Source: DASXRA01 sp963737425 (GTDB lineage: Bacteria > Actinomycetota > Actinomycetes > Mycobacteriales > Jatrophihabitantaceae). Taken from it: a stretch of 64,000 nt of DNA. The position numbers were made by a program, and so were the translations under genes. Position 1 is the first letter of the stretch. The number at the start of each line of letters is the position of its first letter. The notes below the pieces were generated by a model. It saw only the letters and a list, made by a program, of their open reading frames with translations. It did no database searches and was not told the DNA's origin. Positions 45,811-53,765 of the stretch are shown piece after piece. The stretch covers positions 806,001 to 870,000 of the forward strand of contig CAVTSX010000008.1 in NCBI GenBank assembly GCA_963737425.1, read 5' to 3'.

Positions 45811-46101
45811 TTTTCGTCCTCCCCCGAGGACCTTCCAGCCAGAGCCGGAAGGTGACTGCGGCAGGATAGCGGACTGAAGCAACAATGTGTGAGTGGTGTG
45901 TTGATCAATTTGCGGGCGGCCGATCTTGATTACGGTGGGCGCATTCCTGCTCACCAAAATCGGGCTAGCTTTTGTGCCTGCTATTAAGCGACGAATATCT
46001 ACGAAATCGCATTTCTTGAATAGCTGATGTCGGGCTCTTTACTACTAAGCGGACGAGCTGACATCTGGCGTGCGCGCGGCGGCAGGACGCATGCTGATGC
46101 A
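45811..46101. promoter_or_regulatory. AT-rich divergent promoter region
   Basis: Between the giant secreted protein and the MFS gene. The stretch 45965-46055 is markedly richer in A and T than the surrounding genes, which fits a shared promoter zone. No defined operator was identified. Confidence 0.4.
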
Positions 46102-47628
46102 GTGAGCGGCGGCGGAGGGACGGTTCGCACGCGCCGGTTGACGCTCGCCGCGATGTCGGTGTCGCAGGCGATGATCTTGCTCGACGTCACGATCGTCAAT
46201 GTCGCCCTTCCGTCGATTCAGCGCGAACTCGGGGTTTCTGCGGCGAATCTGGAATGGGTCGTCGGGGCCTACACGCTTGTGCTCGCCGCGCTGATCCTCG
46301 TCGGCGGTTCGCTCGGTGACCGGTTCGGACGCCGTCGCCTCTTCCTCATTGGGCTGGTGGTGTTCACCGTCGCCTCGGCCGGATGCGCGCTGGCGCCGGA
46401 CGACCCGCAGTTGATCGCGTTCCGGGCCATGCAGGGTGTCGGTGGCGCAGCGATGGCTGCGCTGACGTTGTCGATCCTCATCGACGCGTATCCCGCCGAT
46501 CAGCGCACCGGCGCCATCGGCCTGTGGGCGGCGATCGGCGGTCTCGGCTTCGGCCTCGGCCCGGTGATCGGCGGGGTGCTGATCAGGCTCGCCGACTGGT
46601 CGGCCGTGTTCTGGGTCAACGTGCCGGTCGGGGTGATCTGCGCTGCGCTGACCCTTGCCGGTGTGCGCGAGTCGCGCGATCCGGCAGCCCGAAGGCCGGA
46701 CCCGATCGGCGCCGTGCTCGCCGCGATTGGCTTGTTCCTACTGACATTCGCGTTGATCGAGAGCAACCGTCGATCGTGGACGTCACCCGCAGTGGCGGGC
46801 TCGCTCGGCGGCGCGGTAGCGGTACTCGGCGGGTTCGTGGCGTGGGAGCGGCGAGCCGCGTCGCCGATGGTTCCGCTCGGGTTGCTGCGTGAACGACGCT
46901 TTGCCTCGGCGAACGTGGTGTTCGCGCTGCTGTACGTCTCGCTGGCCGGCATGTTCTTCTTCGTCACCCTTTACTACCAGGACCTTCGCGGCTGGTCGGC
47001 GCTCACGACCGGCCTGTCCTGGCTGTTCCTCAACGTGCTGTTCCTCGGCGCCTCGGTCAGCGTCGGACGCCTCGCCGCCCGGTACGACGGGAGGTTGCTG
47101 ATCGGAGGAGGCTCGCTGGTCGCCGCCGCCGGCATGTTCGTGCTGGCCACCCTGCAACGTGACACCGCGTTCTGGGTTGCGGCGACCGGATACGTCGCTA
47201 TCGGGCTTGGTTACGGGCTGGCGGTCCCGCTCGTGTCGTCGCAGGCGATGAGTGACGTGCCGGATGCGCTCGCCGGCACCGGGTCGGGAATCCTCAACTC
47301 AGCCCGCCAGATCGGCGCGTCGGTCGGCCTCGCGATGATGGGCGCGATCGGCGTCGGTCTCGCGACACACACCTGGGACGCCAAGGTGGCCGCGCTTGCG
47401 CCGTCCGTACAGACCGAAGCTCGAGCGCTGCGTCAGGATGTGTCCGGCGCGCAAGCCGGCAAGGCCGCGCGCCTTGGCCCGGCTGCCGAGCAGACCGCTG
47501 CCGAGTCGTTTCTGGACGGGTACCACTGGGCGATGTCGGCAGGTGGCGTCGCGCTCGTCGCGGCGGGCGGCACGGCACTGTTCGGCCTGCGCGCTCGCCG
47601 GACGCCGGAACCGGCGACCGCCCGGTGA
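46102..47628 (+). CDS. MFS drug transporter, DHA2 (14-TM, EmrB/QacA) type
   Basis: A 508-residue major facilitator protein with about 14 membrane spans, as in proton-coupled DHA2 exporters. Motif A reads GGSLGDRFGRRRLFLIG between spans 2 and 3, and the LDVTIVNVALPSIQ opening of span 1 carries the conserved Asp of this subfamily. The C-terminal LAGTGSGILNSARQIGASVGLA matches motif C-like regions. The substrate is unknown. GTG 46102 is used; ATG 46027 would add 25 residues without a membrane or signal feature. It is divergent from the giant protein across an unusually AT-rich 291-bp gap. Confidence 0.9.
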   Translation: MSGGGGTVRTRRLTLAAMSVSQAMILLDVTIVNVALPSIQRELGVSAANLEWVVGAYTLVLAALILVGGSLGDRFGRRRLFLIGLVVFTVASAGCALAPDDPQLIAFRAMQGVGGAAMAALTLSILIDAYPADQRTGAIGLWAAIGGLGFGLGPVIGGVLIRLADWSAVFWVNVPVGVICAALTLAGVRESRDPAARRPDPIGAVLAAIGLFLLTFALIESNRRSWTSPAVAGSLGGAVAVLGGFVAWERRAASPMVPLGLLRERRFASANVVFALLYVSLAGMFFFVTLYYQDLRGWSALTTGLSWLFLNVLFLGASVSVGRLAARYDGRLLIGGGSLVAAAGMFVLATLQRDTAFWVAATGYVAIGLGYGLAVPLVSSQAMSDVPDALAGTGSGILNSARQIGASVGLAMMGAIGVGLATHTWDAKVAALAPSVQTEARALRQDVSGAQAGKAARLGPAAEQTAAESFLDGYHWAMSAGGVALVAAGGTALFGLRARRTPEPATAR

Positions 47629-47634
47629 TCGGCG

Positions 47635-48396
47635 TCAGTACTGCACGCCGCGGGTCAGCGCTCCGTCGACGACGAGGTTGGTGCCACTGGTGAAACTCGA
47701 CGCAGGGCTGGCGATGAACACGATCGCCCGGGCCATCTCCCTCGGCGTGCCCATGCGCCCGGTCGGGTTGAGCCCGAGTGCCGTTGCGTAGAGATCGGGG
47801 TTGCCGGTCTTGATGTTGTCCCAGACGCCGCCTTCGAAGAACGTGTTGCCCGGCGAGACCGTGTTGGCGCGAATGCCCTTGCCGGCAAGCTGATACGCCA
47901 AACCCTGGATGTAGTGGACGAGCGCCGCCTTTGCCGTGCCGTACGGGCCGGCCGCGAAGTCGACCTCGCGTCCGGAGACGCTGGAGACGGCCACTATGGA
48001 CGGGGCCGTGCTCGCCTCGAGCAGCGGCATCGCGGCGTTGACGAGGTGCACGGCGCCCATGACGTCGACGGCCAGCGAGGCGGCCCAGTTCTCTTCGGTG
48101 TCCGGGATCGCCAGCGCGCTCACGTTGGACACGACGATGTCGATGCCGCCGAGCCGTTCGCCCGACTCGCGCACCCACGCGGCCACGGCATCCCCGTCGG
48201 CCATGTCGAGTGCCGTGCCGAATACGGTGGCGCCATCCGCGCTGAGCGTCTCGGCTGCCTCGGCCACGTCCGGGGCGGTGCGCGCGCAGAAGGCGACCGC
48301 CGCGCCCTCCTCGAGGAACGTCTCGGCGGTGGCGCGCCCGATGCCCCGGGTGCCGCCGGTGACGAGGGCCCGCAGGCCGGTCAGCTGCAGATCCAT
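47635..48396 (-). CDS. Short-chain dehydrogenase/reductase
   Basis: A 253-residue classical SDR. The cofactor motif TGGTRGIGRA lies at residue 13, VSNVSAL marks the NNAG-like strand and the catalytic Ser-Tyr-Lys is SSVSGRE...YGTAK (about residues 142-158). The C-terminus SFTSGTNLVVDGALTRG is the usual oligomer tail. It prefers NAD(P)H and an alcohol/ketone substrate of unknown identity. It follows the acetamidase gene by 10 bp on the same strand, so the two form an operon. Confidence 0.92.
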   Translation of the reverse strand: MDLQLTGLRALVTGGTRGIGRATAETFLEEGAAVAFCARTAPDVAEAAETLSADGATVFGTALDMADGDAVAAWVRESGERLGGIDIVVSNVSALAIPDTEENWAASLAVDVMGAVHLVNAAMPLLEASTAPSIVAVSSVSGREVDFAAGPYGTAKAALVHYIQGLAYQLAGKGIRANTVSPGNTFFEGGVWDNIKTGNPDLYATALGLNPTGRMGTPREMARAIVFIASPASSFTSGTNLVVDGALTRGVQY

Positions 48397-48406
48397 GACG
48401 TGTCTC

Positions 48407-49420
48407 CTAGATCAGGGCTGCGGCCCGGGCGCGCAGCTCACGGTGCATCCCGCCGAATGCGTCCGCGGCGGGCAGCAGCGACTTGGCCGCCTTGACTGTG
48501 ACGCTGTAGTTCGCGTCGACGACGTTGGACACCGGCACCTCGACGATCTGCGACAGCAACTGGTAGGCATCCATCGCGTCCAGGCCGTACAGCTCGCCGA
48601 ACCACCGCACGAGTTCGACCTGGGCGATGCGCCAGGCGTCCTCGAGCGGGCGGCTCGACCCGATGGCCATCCAGTGCTCGTCGTCCTCGAGTCGCGGCCA
48701 GGCCGGTGCGGCGCCCTTGATCAGCTCGACGATGAGCGTCGTGGTCATGGCACCTTCGACGGCCGTGCCACACGCCTCGCCCTCGCCCTGGCGGTAGTGG
48801 CCATCGCCGATGGAGAACAGCGCGCCCTCGACGTTGACGCCGAGGAAGCAGGTGGCGCCGGCGCGCATCTGCGGGCAGTCCATGTTGCCGCCGAAGCGTT
48901 CGGGCACGAGCGAGCTGCGCACCTCGCCGCCGGCCGGGGCAACGCCGACCGTGCCGAGCATGGGAGCCAGTGGCAGCTCGACCCGGAACTCGCTGTGCTG
49001 CGCCTCGAAACCGACTGTGCGGCGCGCGCTGTCGACGTGGTAGATCCAGGTGGTGTCGGGCAATGGTTGCTGGAGTGTCGCCGTCCGGTCGGTGCTGGTC
49101 AGCCCGCCGAAGAAGGGGATCGCCGCGGACGCGCCCCAGTCTCGCGCCGGCTCGAGGCTGACGAAGTGCAGCGCCAGCGCGTCGCCCGGTTCGGCGCCCT
49201 CGACGTAGAACGGGCCGGTCTGGGCGTTCACGAAGCGCAAGTCGACCTTGTCGCTCGACTTGTCGCTGGTGCTGCGCAGGGCGCCCCCGAATGCGTCCTC
49301 GGACCACAGCCGCATTGCGGTGCCGGGCTTGATGCGCCGGATCGGCGCGACGCCGCCGAATGTGAACGCATACTGGTCGGCGGACGGGGTGAACTCGACA
49401 ACGTCCAAGCCTGGATCCAT
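48407..49420 (-). CDS. Acetamidase/formamidase family protein
   Basis: A 337-residue FmdA/AmdA-type amidohydrolase that releases ammonia from small amides. Marks are TGPFYVEGAEPGDALALHF, GGNMDCPQMRAGATCFLGVNVEGALFSIGDGHYRQGEGE and the central APAGGEVRSSL. These are beta-rich enzymes with a metal site built from the GDGHxxQGxGE motif, which is intact. The start ATG at 49418-49420 lies 11 bp from the left inverted repeat of the insertion sequence, so the native upstream region has been separated from it. Confidence 0.9.
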   Translation of the reverse strand: MDPGLDVVEFTPSADQYAFTFGGVAPIRRIKPGTAMRLWSEDAFGGALRSTSDKSSDKVDLRFVNAQTGPFYVEGAEPGDALALHFVSLEPARDWGASAAIPFFGGLTSTDRTATLQQPLPDTTWIYHVDSARRTVGFEAQHSEFRVELPLAPMLGTVGVAPAGGEVRSSLVPERFGGNMDCPQMRAGATCFLGVNVEGALFSIGDGHYRQGEGEACGTAVEGAMTTTLIVELIKGAAPAWPRLEDDEHWMAIGSSRPLEDAWRIAQVELVRWFGELYGLDAMDAYQLLSQIVEVPVSNVVDANYSVTVKAAKSLLPAADAFGGMHRELRARAAALI

Positions 49421-49431
49421 GCTCCCGCAGC

Positions 49432-50429
49432 CTAGATGGTTGATTCCGTGAAGCTTGTGTCAGTGGTCGTAGGCGATCAGGGATCTTTTCGTGGTGAGGC
49501 CGAGGGTCCAGTTGTGCCAGATTCCGGTGGCCATGGCCAGGATTCGTTGGGCGACACGGGTGCCGACGCCGGTCAGGGTTCGGCCGCCGTGGCGTTCGAG
49601 GCCGAGTTGGGATTTGAGGGTTTGGTTGACCGATTCGATCCATTGCCGGATGGCGGCGAGGTTGCCGTGGCGGTAGGTCTCATCGCGTCGGTCGGGGCGT
49701 AGCAGGCGAAGTCGCATCGCTTTGGTGAGCTGGTGAAACTCACGCCCGGCGAAGCCTTTGTCGGCCAACAAGATCTGTCCATCGCGGATGAGGTGATGCT
49801 CGTGATCGAGCAGCGCGGCCAGTGCCTCGCGTTCGCCGATCTTGGGGTGGGCCAGACACCACATCAGCGGCATCCCGTCCCCGGCGCAGACCAGGTAGAG
49901 CTTGAAGCCCCAGTAGTAGCGGGAGTGGCTGGCGCAGTACCCGTAGCCGGCGTGTCCGGCCAATGCCGAGCGTTTGACCGTCTCGCGTGAGGCCGCGCAG
50001 GGCACCGGGGTGGCGTCAGTGATCCACAGGTCGTCGAAGAACGACGGCGCGCGCTCGGCGATGACCCGGATCGCGGTGCACAGCAGGGGCAGCGCGGCCT
50101 TGAGCCGCTTGTGATACCCGGACTGTGTCGGCACGTACGGGAACATCGCACGCAACACCGGATCGGTGCGCAGATGACGAACCCAGCGCCGTTCGGAGTT
50201 GAAACCCAGCAGCACCTGCGCCACCGCCAGACAGACCAACTCACTGTCACTGAGTCGTGGTCTGCGCCCACGACCACGACGAGTCGGCACGACATGATCA
50301 TCGATCAGCACATACAGTTCGGTCAGGAGGGTGTCCAGTTCTCTTCTCACAAATTGATCTTGGACACCCTCTCCCTATACCCCGAACAACGACACACCAC
50401 ATCTGAGCTTCACGGAATCAACCATCTAG
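49432..50429. mobile_element. Insertion sequence, IS982 family-like
   Basis: A 998-bp element bounded by a perfect 24-bp inverted pair: CTAGATGGTTGATTCCGTGA (49432 on) and its exact mirror ending at 50429. The outermost CTAG may be target duplication rather than element. One transposase gene fills it. The right end is followed by a repeat-rich 476-bp region without genes. Confidence 0.88.
49460..50350 (-). CDS. IS982-type transposase
   Basis: A 296-residue DDE transposase. LSDSELVCLAVAQVLLGF is an N-terminal helical segment typical of IS982, ITDATPVPCAASRE carries the first Asp, LADKGFAGREFHQL the second Asp and QWIESVNQTLKSQLGLERHGGR the Glu. All catalytic residues are present and the frame is complete, so the element looks functional. 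The gene reads leftward toward the acetamidase operon, and its stop lies only about 40 bp from that operon's start, so read-through is possible. Confidence 0.92.
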   Translation of the reverse strand: MRRELDTLLTELYVLIDDHVVPTRRGRGRRPRLSDSELVCLAVAQVLLGFNSERRWVRHLRTDPVLRAMFPYVPTQSGYHKRLKAALPLLCTAIRVIAERAPSFFDDLWITDATPVPCAASRETVKRSALAGHAGYGYCASHSRYYWGFKLYLVCAGDGMPLMWCLAHPKIGEREALAALLDHEHHLIRDGQILLADKGFAGREFHQLTKAMRLRLLRPDRRDETYRHGNLAAIRQWIESVNQTLKSQLGLERHGGRTLTGVGTRVAQRILAMATGIWHNWTLGLTTKRSLIAYDH

Positions 50430-50509
50430 TGGCCACTCGTAGCTGGCGATTGCGTCCGCGGCTGGGCACCTGCGCGGCCGGCGTCGCCTCTCGGTGGCAG
50501 TTGGGTGGC

Positions 50510-50725
50510 TGGCGTTGGATCCCGCGGGTGGGCAGTTTCGTCGCGGGTGGGCGGTTGTATGTGCCCACTCGCGGGCTAACTGCCCACCGGGGGTTTTCCC
50601 GTGGGCTCGTTGGTGGTTGGGGCGTTGCCGGGATCGACGGTGGTTGGCGTTGGATCCCGCGGGTGGGCAGTTTCGTCGCGGGTGGGCGGTTGTATGTGCC
50701 CACTCGCGGGCTAACTGCCCACCGG
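50510..50725. repeat. Direct 81-bp repeat, two copies 135 bp apart
   Basis: TGGCGTTGGATCCCGCGGGT begins both copies (50510 and 50645). Each ends in an inverted stretch containing GTGGGCAG and CTGCCCAC, so each copy can form a stem. Confidence 0.85.
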
Positions 50726-50861
50726 ACCGGGTCAGCCCACCGGACCGGGTCAGCCCACCGGACCGGGTCAGCCCACCGGACCGGGTCAGCCCACCGGACC
50801 GGGTCAGCCCACCGGACCGGGTCAGCCCACCGGACCGGGTCAGCCCACCGGACCGGGTCAG
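50718..50861. repeat. 18-bp tandem repeat, 8 identical units
   Basis: The unit CCCACCGGACCGGGTCAG is repeated eight times in exact register (144 bp). Its period of six codons gives open frames in several phases, but there is no gene context. Confidence 0.9.
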
Positions 50862-50905
50862 CCCGCCCGAGCCCATCCGAGCCAACCGGGAGCCGGGCCG
50901 GTCGG

Positions 50906-52123
50906 TTAGCTGCTGCGAAGCCGCACGGTTTCGCCGGTCAGGTCGGCCACCGACGTGGCGCCGAGCAACTGCATGGTGCGGGTGACCTCGTGGCGCAGGA
51001 TCTCGACCACCCGCTGAACGCCGCGCTCACCGCCGGCCATCAGGCCGTACAGGTAGGCACGTCCGACCAGGCAGGCCCGCGCGCCGAGCGCGACGCCGGC
51101 CACCACGTCGGCGCCGTTCAGGATTCCGCCATCCAGATATACCTCTGCCCGCTCGCCGACGGCCGCGACGACGGCCGGCAGCTGTTCGAGCGGAGTGGGG
51201 GCGCGGTCGAGCTGCCGCCCGCCGTGATTGGACACAACGACCGCGTCGGCACCGGCGTCGACCACCGTGCGCGCGTCGTCTGGCGTCTGAATCCCTTTGA
51301 TCACAAGGCTTCCCGGCCACGCGTCGCGCAGCCACCGGACGTCGCGCAGGGTCGCTGCCGGATCGAAGACCTGGTTGGCCAGCTCCGCGACGGTGCCGTC
51401 CCACGAGCGCAGCGAGGCGAACTCCAGCGGCGACGTGGTCAGCAGGTTCGCCCACCAGGCCGGGTGGGCGGCCATGCCCGCGAGGGTGCGCAGGGTCAGC
51501 GTCGGCGGGATGGTCAGGCCATTGCGGACGTCGCGCAGCCGCGATCCGGCGACCGGAGTGTCGACCGTGAGCACCAGCGCCTCGTACCCGGCCGCCTGCG
51601 CGCGGGCGACGAAGTCGCGGCTCGCGTCGCGATCGCGCCACAGGTACAGCTGGAACCACCGCCGCCCCGAAGGCGCTGCCGCAGCAAGGTCCTCGACCGA
51701 CGTCGTGCCCATCGTCGACAGTGCGTACGGGATGCCGGCGCGCTGCGCGACACGAGCGACCGCCGGCTCGCCCTCGTGATGCATCAGCCGGGTGAACCCG
51801 GTCGGCGCAAAGGCGAACGGCAGCTCCGACGCGCTGCCGAGCAGCGTCGTCGACGTGTCGACCTTCGAGACGTCACGCAGCACGCGAGGCGCGAACTCGA
51901 CCCGCGCGAACGCGGCACGCGCGCGCCGCAGGCTCAGCTCGTCGCCGGCCGCACCGTCGGTGTAGTCGAAGACGGCCCGCGGCGTCTGCCGGCGTGCGAT
52001 CAGCCGCAGGTCGCCGACGCTGGCCGCTCGCGCGAGCCGAAGCTCCGTGCGATTGCCCAGCACCGGCCGTGACTTGACCAGCGGAGCCAGTTCCGACCAG
52101 CGGGGCAATCTGCGTCGCGTCAT
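50906..52123 (-). CDS. FMN-dependent alpha-hydroxy acid oxidase/dehydrogenase
   Basis: A 405-residue TIM-barrel flavoenzyme of the LldD/glycolate oxidase family. Landmarks in order are VFDYTDGAAGDELSLRR at the N-terminus, FAPTGFTRLMHHEGE, WFQLYLWRD, VLTVDTPVAGSRLRD, LVIKGIQTPDDA (flavin Lys), the catalytic HGGRQLD in VVSNHGGRQLD (His abstracts the substrate proton), then YLDGGILNGADV and ALGARACLVGRAYLYG. The substrate (lactate, mandelate or other) cannot be fixed. GGGAGGA precedes ATG 52123. It is divergent from an amidase gene. Confidence 0.93.
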   Translation of the reverse strand: MTRRRLPRWSELAPLVKSRPVLGNRTELRLARAASVGDLRLIARRQTPRAVFDYTDGAAGDELSLRRARAAFARVEFAPRVLRDVSKVDTSTTLLGSASELPFAFAPTGFTRLMHHEGEPAVARVAQRAGIPYALSTMGTTSVEDLAAAAPSGRRWFQLYLWRDRDASRDFVARAQAAGYEALVLTVDTPVAGSRLRDVRNGLTIPPTLTLRTLAGMAAHPAWWANLLTTSPLEFASLRSWDGTVAELANQVFDPAATLRDVRWLRDAWPGSLVIKGIQTPDDARTVVDAGADAVVVSNHGGRQLDRAPTPLEQLPAVVAAVGERAEVYLDGGILNGADVVAGVALGARACLVGRAYLYGLMAGGERGVQRVVEILRHEVTRTMQLLGATSVADLTGETVRLRSS

Positions 52124-52216
52124 ACCGGAATCCTCCCCGCGATCGGCCTCGATGGGAAAGCCGTGCGCTCCCTGGTCGAGGAGCGCGAGGGCACGTCTGC
52201 GGGTACGGTCCGGGCC

Positions 52217-53563
52217 ATGCCGGACACCGTGGTCGAGATCGCGGCTGCGGTCCGGGCTGGCACGCTGACAGCGCGAGCCGCCACCGCTGCGTGTCTTGAG
52301 CGGATTGCCGAGCGCGACCAACGCATCAACGCGTTTCAGGTCGTGCGCACGCGCGCGGCCCTCGACGAAGCCGACGTGGTCGACCGGCGCCCGGACCGGG
52401 ATTCGCTGCCGCTGGCCGGCGTGCCGATCGCGATCAAGGACAACGTGCCGGTCAGCGGTGAGCCGATGCGCGTGGGCAGTGCGGGCTCGGACCCTTCGCC
52501 GCAGCAGGCAGATCACGAGATCGTGCAGCGACTGCGACGTGCCGGAGCCGTCGTCGTCGGCCTCACCCGCGTGCCGGAGTTGTGCGTGTACGGCGCCACG
52601 GATTCGACGTTCGGCATCACGCACAATCCGTGGGATCTCGGCCGGACCCCGGGCGGCTCGTCGGGCGGTTCGGCGGCTGCCGTCGCGGCCGGAATGGTCG
52701 CGGCCGCACACGGCAACGACGGCATGGGCTCGATCCGCATCCCGGCCGCATGCTGCGGCGTTGTCGGTATCAAGCCGGGCCTGGGCGTGGTGCCCGCCGA
52801 TCTCGGCAACGGCTCGTGGTTCGGCATGGCCGAGAACGGCGTGCTCGCCACCACCGTGACCGACTGCGCGCTGCTGCTCTCGGTCATGGCCGCACGCCCT
52901 GAGCTTGCCGTGACCGGCGACCCGGGCCGGCTGCGCATCGCCGTGTCGACGCGGAGTCCACTCGCCGGCCTGCCGGTCGACAAGAGCTGGGCCGCTGCCA
53001 CCCGCGACACCGCGGACGCGCTGCGCGATGCCGGGCACTCGGTGGCACCGGCCGAGCCGCCCTACGGTCAGCGCGCCGGGCCGTCGGCTCTCGCCCGCTG
53101 GTTTGCCGGCGCGGAAATGGACGCCAGGCTGCTCGCCGACCGCGGCAAGCTCGAACGGCGGATCCGGCGTCACGCCGCCGCGGGCCGGCTCGTGCTTCGG
53201 GCCGGGCGGCCGAAGCCCAGCGGGCGCGAGCGGTGGCGGCGCAGGGCCGAGGCATTCTTCGCCCACCACGACGTGCTGATCACCCCGATGCTGGCGCAGT
53301 CGCCGCTTCGTTCGATGGCGTGGTCCGAGCGCGGCTGGCTGGCCAACGTGCTGGCGAACGCGCGCTACGCACCGTTCGCTGCCGCGTGGAACCTCGCCGG
53401 ATGGCCGGCCATCGCGGTGCCTGCCGGGCTCGGCAGCGACGGAATGCCCCGCTCCGTTCAGCTCGTCGCTGGCGCCGGCGGCGAGGGGATGCTGCTCGCG
53501 CTCGCCGCGCAACTCGAGGCGCTGCGGCCCTGGGCGCGCACCGCCCCGTCGGCGCGCGCCTAG
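52217..53563 (+). CDS. Amidase signature family protein (A)
   Basis: A 448-residue amidase. The catalytic triad is visible: Lys in VPIAIKDNVP (about residue 77), cis-Ser in TPGGSSGGSAAAV (about residue 155) and the nucleophile Ser in GNDGMGSIRIPAACCG (about residue 178). The C-terminal region carries the usual PLNxxGWPAxxVPAGLG-like segment. The nucleophile motif reads MGSIRIP rather than GGSIRIP. The substrate is unknown. ATG 52217 gives a length usual for the family. It is divergent from the hydroxyacid oxidase; the 93-bp gap includes part of the start region of each. Confidence 0.9.
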   Translation: MPDTVVEIAAAVRAGTLTARAATAACLERIAERDQRINAFQVVRTRAALDEADVVDRRPDRDSLPLAGVPIAIKDNVPVSGEPMRVGSAGSDPSPQQADHEIVQRLRRAGAVVVGLTRVPELCVYGATDSTFGITHNPWDLGRTPGGSSGGSAAAVAAGMVAAAHGNDGMGSIRIPAACCGVVGIKPGLGVVPADLGNGSWFGMAENGVLATTVTDCALLLSVMAARPELAVTGDPGRLRIAVSTRSPLAGLPVDKSWAAATRDTADALRDAGHSVAPAEPPYGQRAGPSALARWFAGAEMDARLLADRGKLERRIRRHAAAGRLVLRAGRPKPSGRERWRRRAEAFFAHHDVLITPMLAQSPLRSMAWSERGWLANVLANARYAPFAAAWNLAGWPAIAVPAGLGSDGMPRSVQLVAGAGGEGMLLALAAQLEALRPWARTAPSARA

Positions 53564-53643
53564 TGTTCTGACTCAGGACACCAGTGCGACAGCCGTGGAT
53601 CGTTACCGTCCGACGCCGTGCTGGGAGTGCGCGCCGGCACACC

Positions 53644-53699
53644 GTTGATCATCTCTGCCGAAGCCGCGACTGATGGCGGATCCAGCAGAGATCATCAAG
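53644..53699. repeat. Palindromic intergenic repeat, copy 8
   Basis: It begins GTTGATCATCTCTGCCGAAG and ends GCAGAGATCATCAAG, between convergent amidase and NhaA-DsbA genes. It is flanked upstream by GGGAGTGCGCGCCGGCACACC and downstream by a 45-bp module shared with 6380-6424. Confidence 0.92.
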
Positions 53700-53765
53700 A
53701 CTCGATGCCGAAGTCTGGGAGCGCCGAACCCGGGCCAGGTCGCGATCCACGGCTCGCGCGTGGCG

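Larger units (their letters stand above)
50430..50905. other. Repeat-filled intergenic region, no gene
   Basis: A 476-bp region between the IS and the hydroxyacid oxidase stop. It contains a directly repeated 81-bp block (50510-50590 and 50645-50725) and an 18-bp tandem array (50718-50861). Long frames across it, on either strand, are products of the repeats. Confidence 0.65.

Noticed and set aside
48438..49643. 401-codon minus-strand frame overlapping the acetamidase gene
   Set aside because: Arg/Pro-rich shadow in another frame, crossing the IS boundary, with no domain.
50718..50861. CRISPR-like array
   Set aside because: The repeats are 18 bp, directly adjacent and without variable spacers or cas genes.
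50111..52072. Plus-strand open frame containing repeated HRTGSA
   Set aside because: It spans the IS, the tandem repeats and the antisense of the oxidase. The repeat peptide is produced by the 18-bp array and there is no start context.
52163..53512. Minus-strand upstream extension of the hydroxyacid oxidase frame
   Set aside because: It is antisense to the amidase, and ATG 52123 with a clear ribosome site gives a normal-length enzyme.
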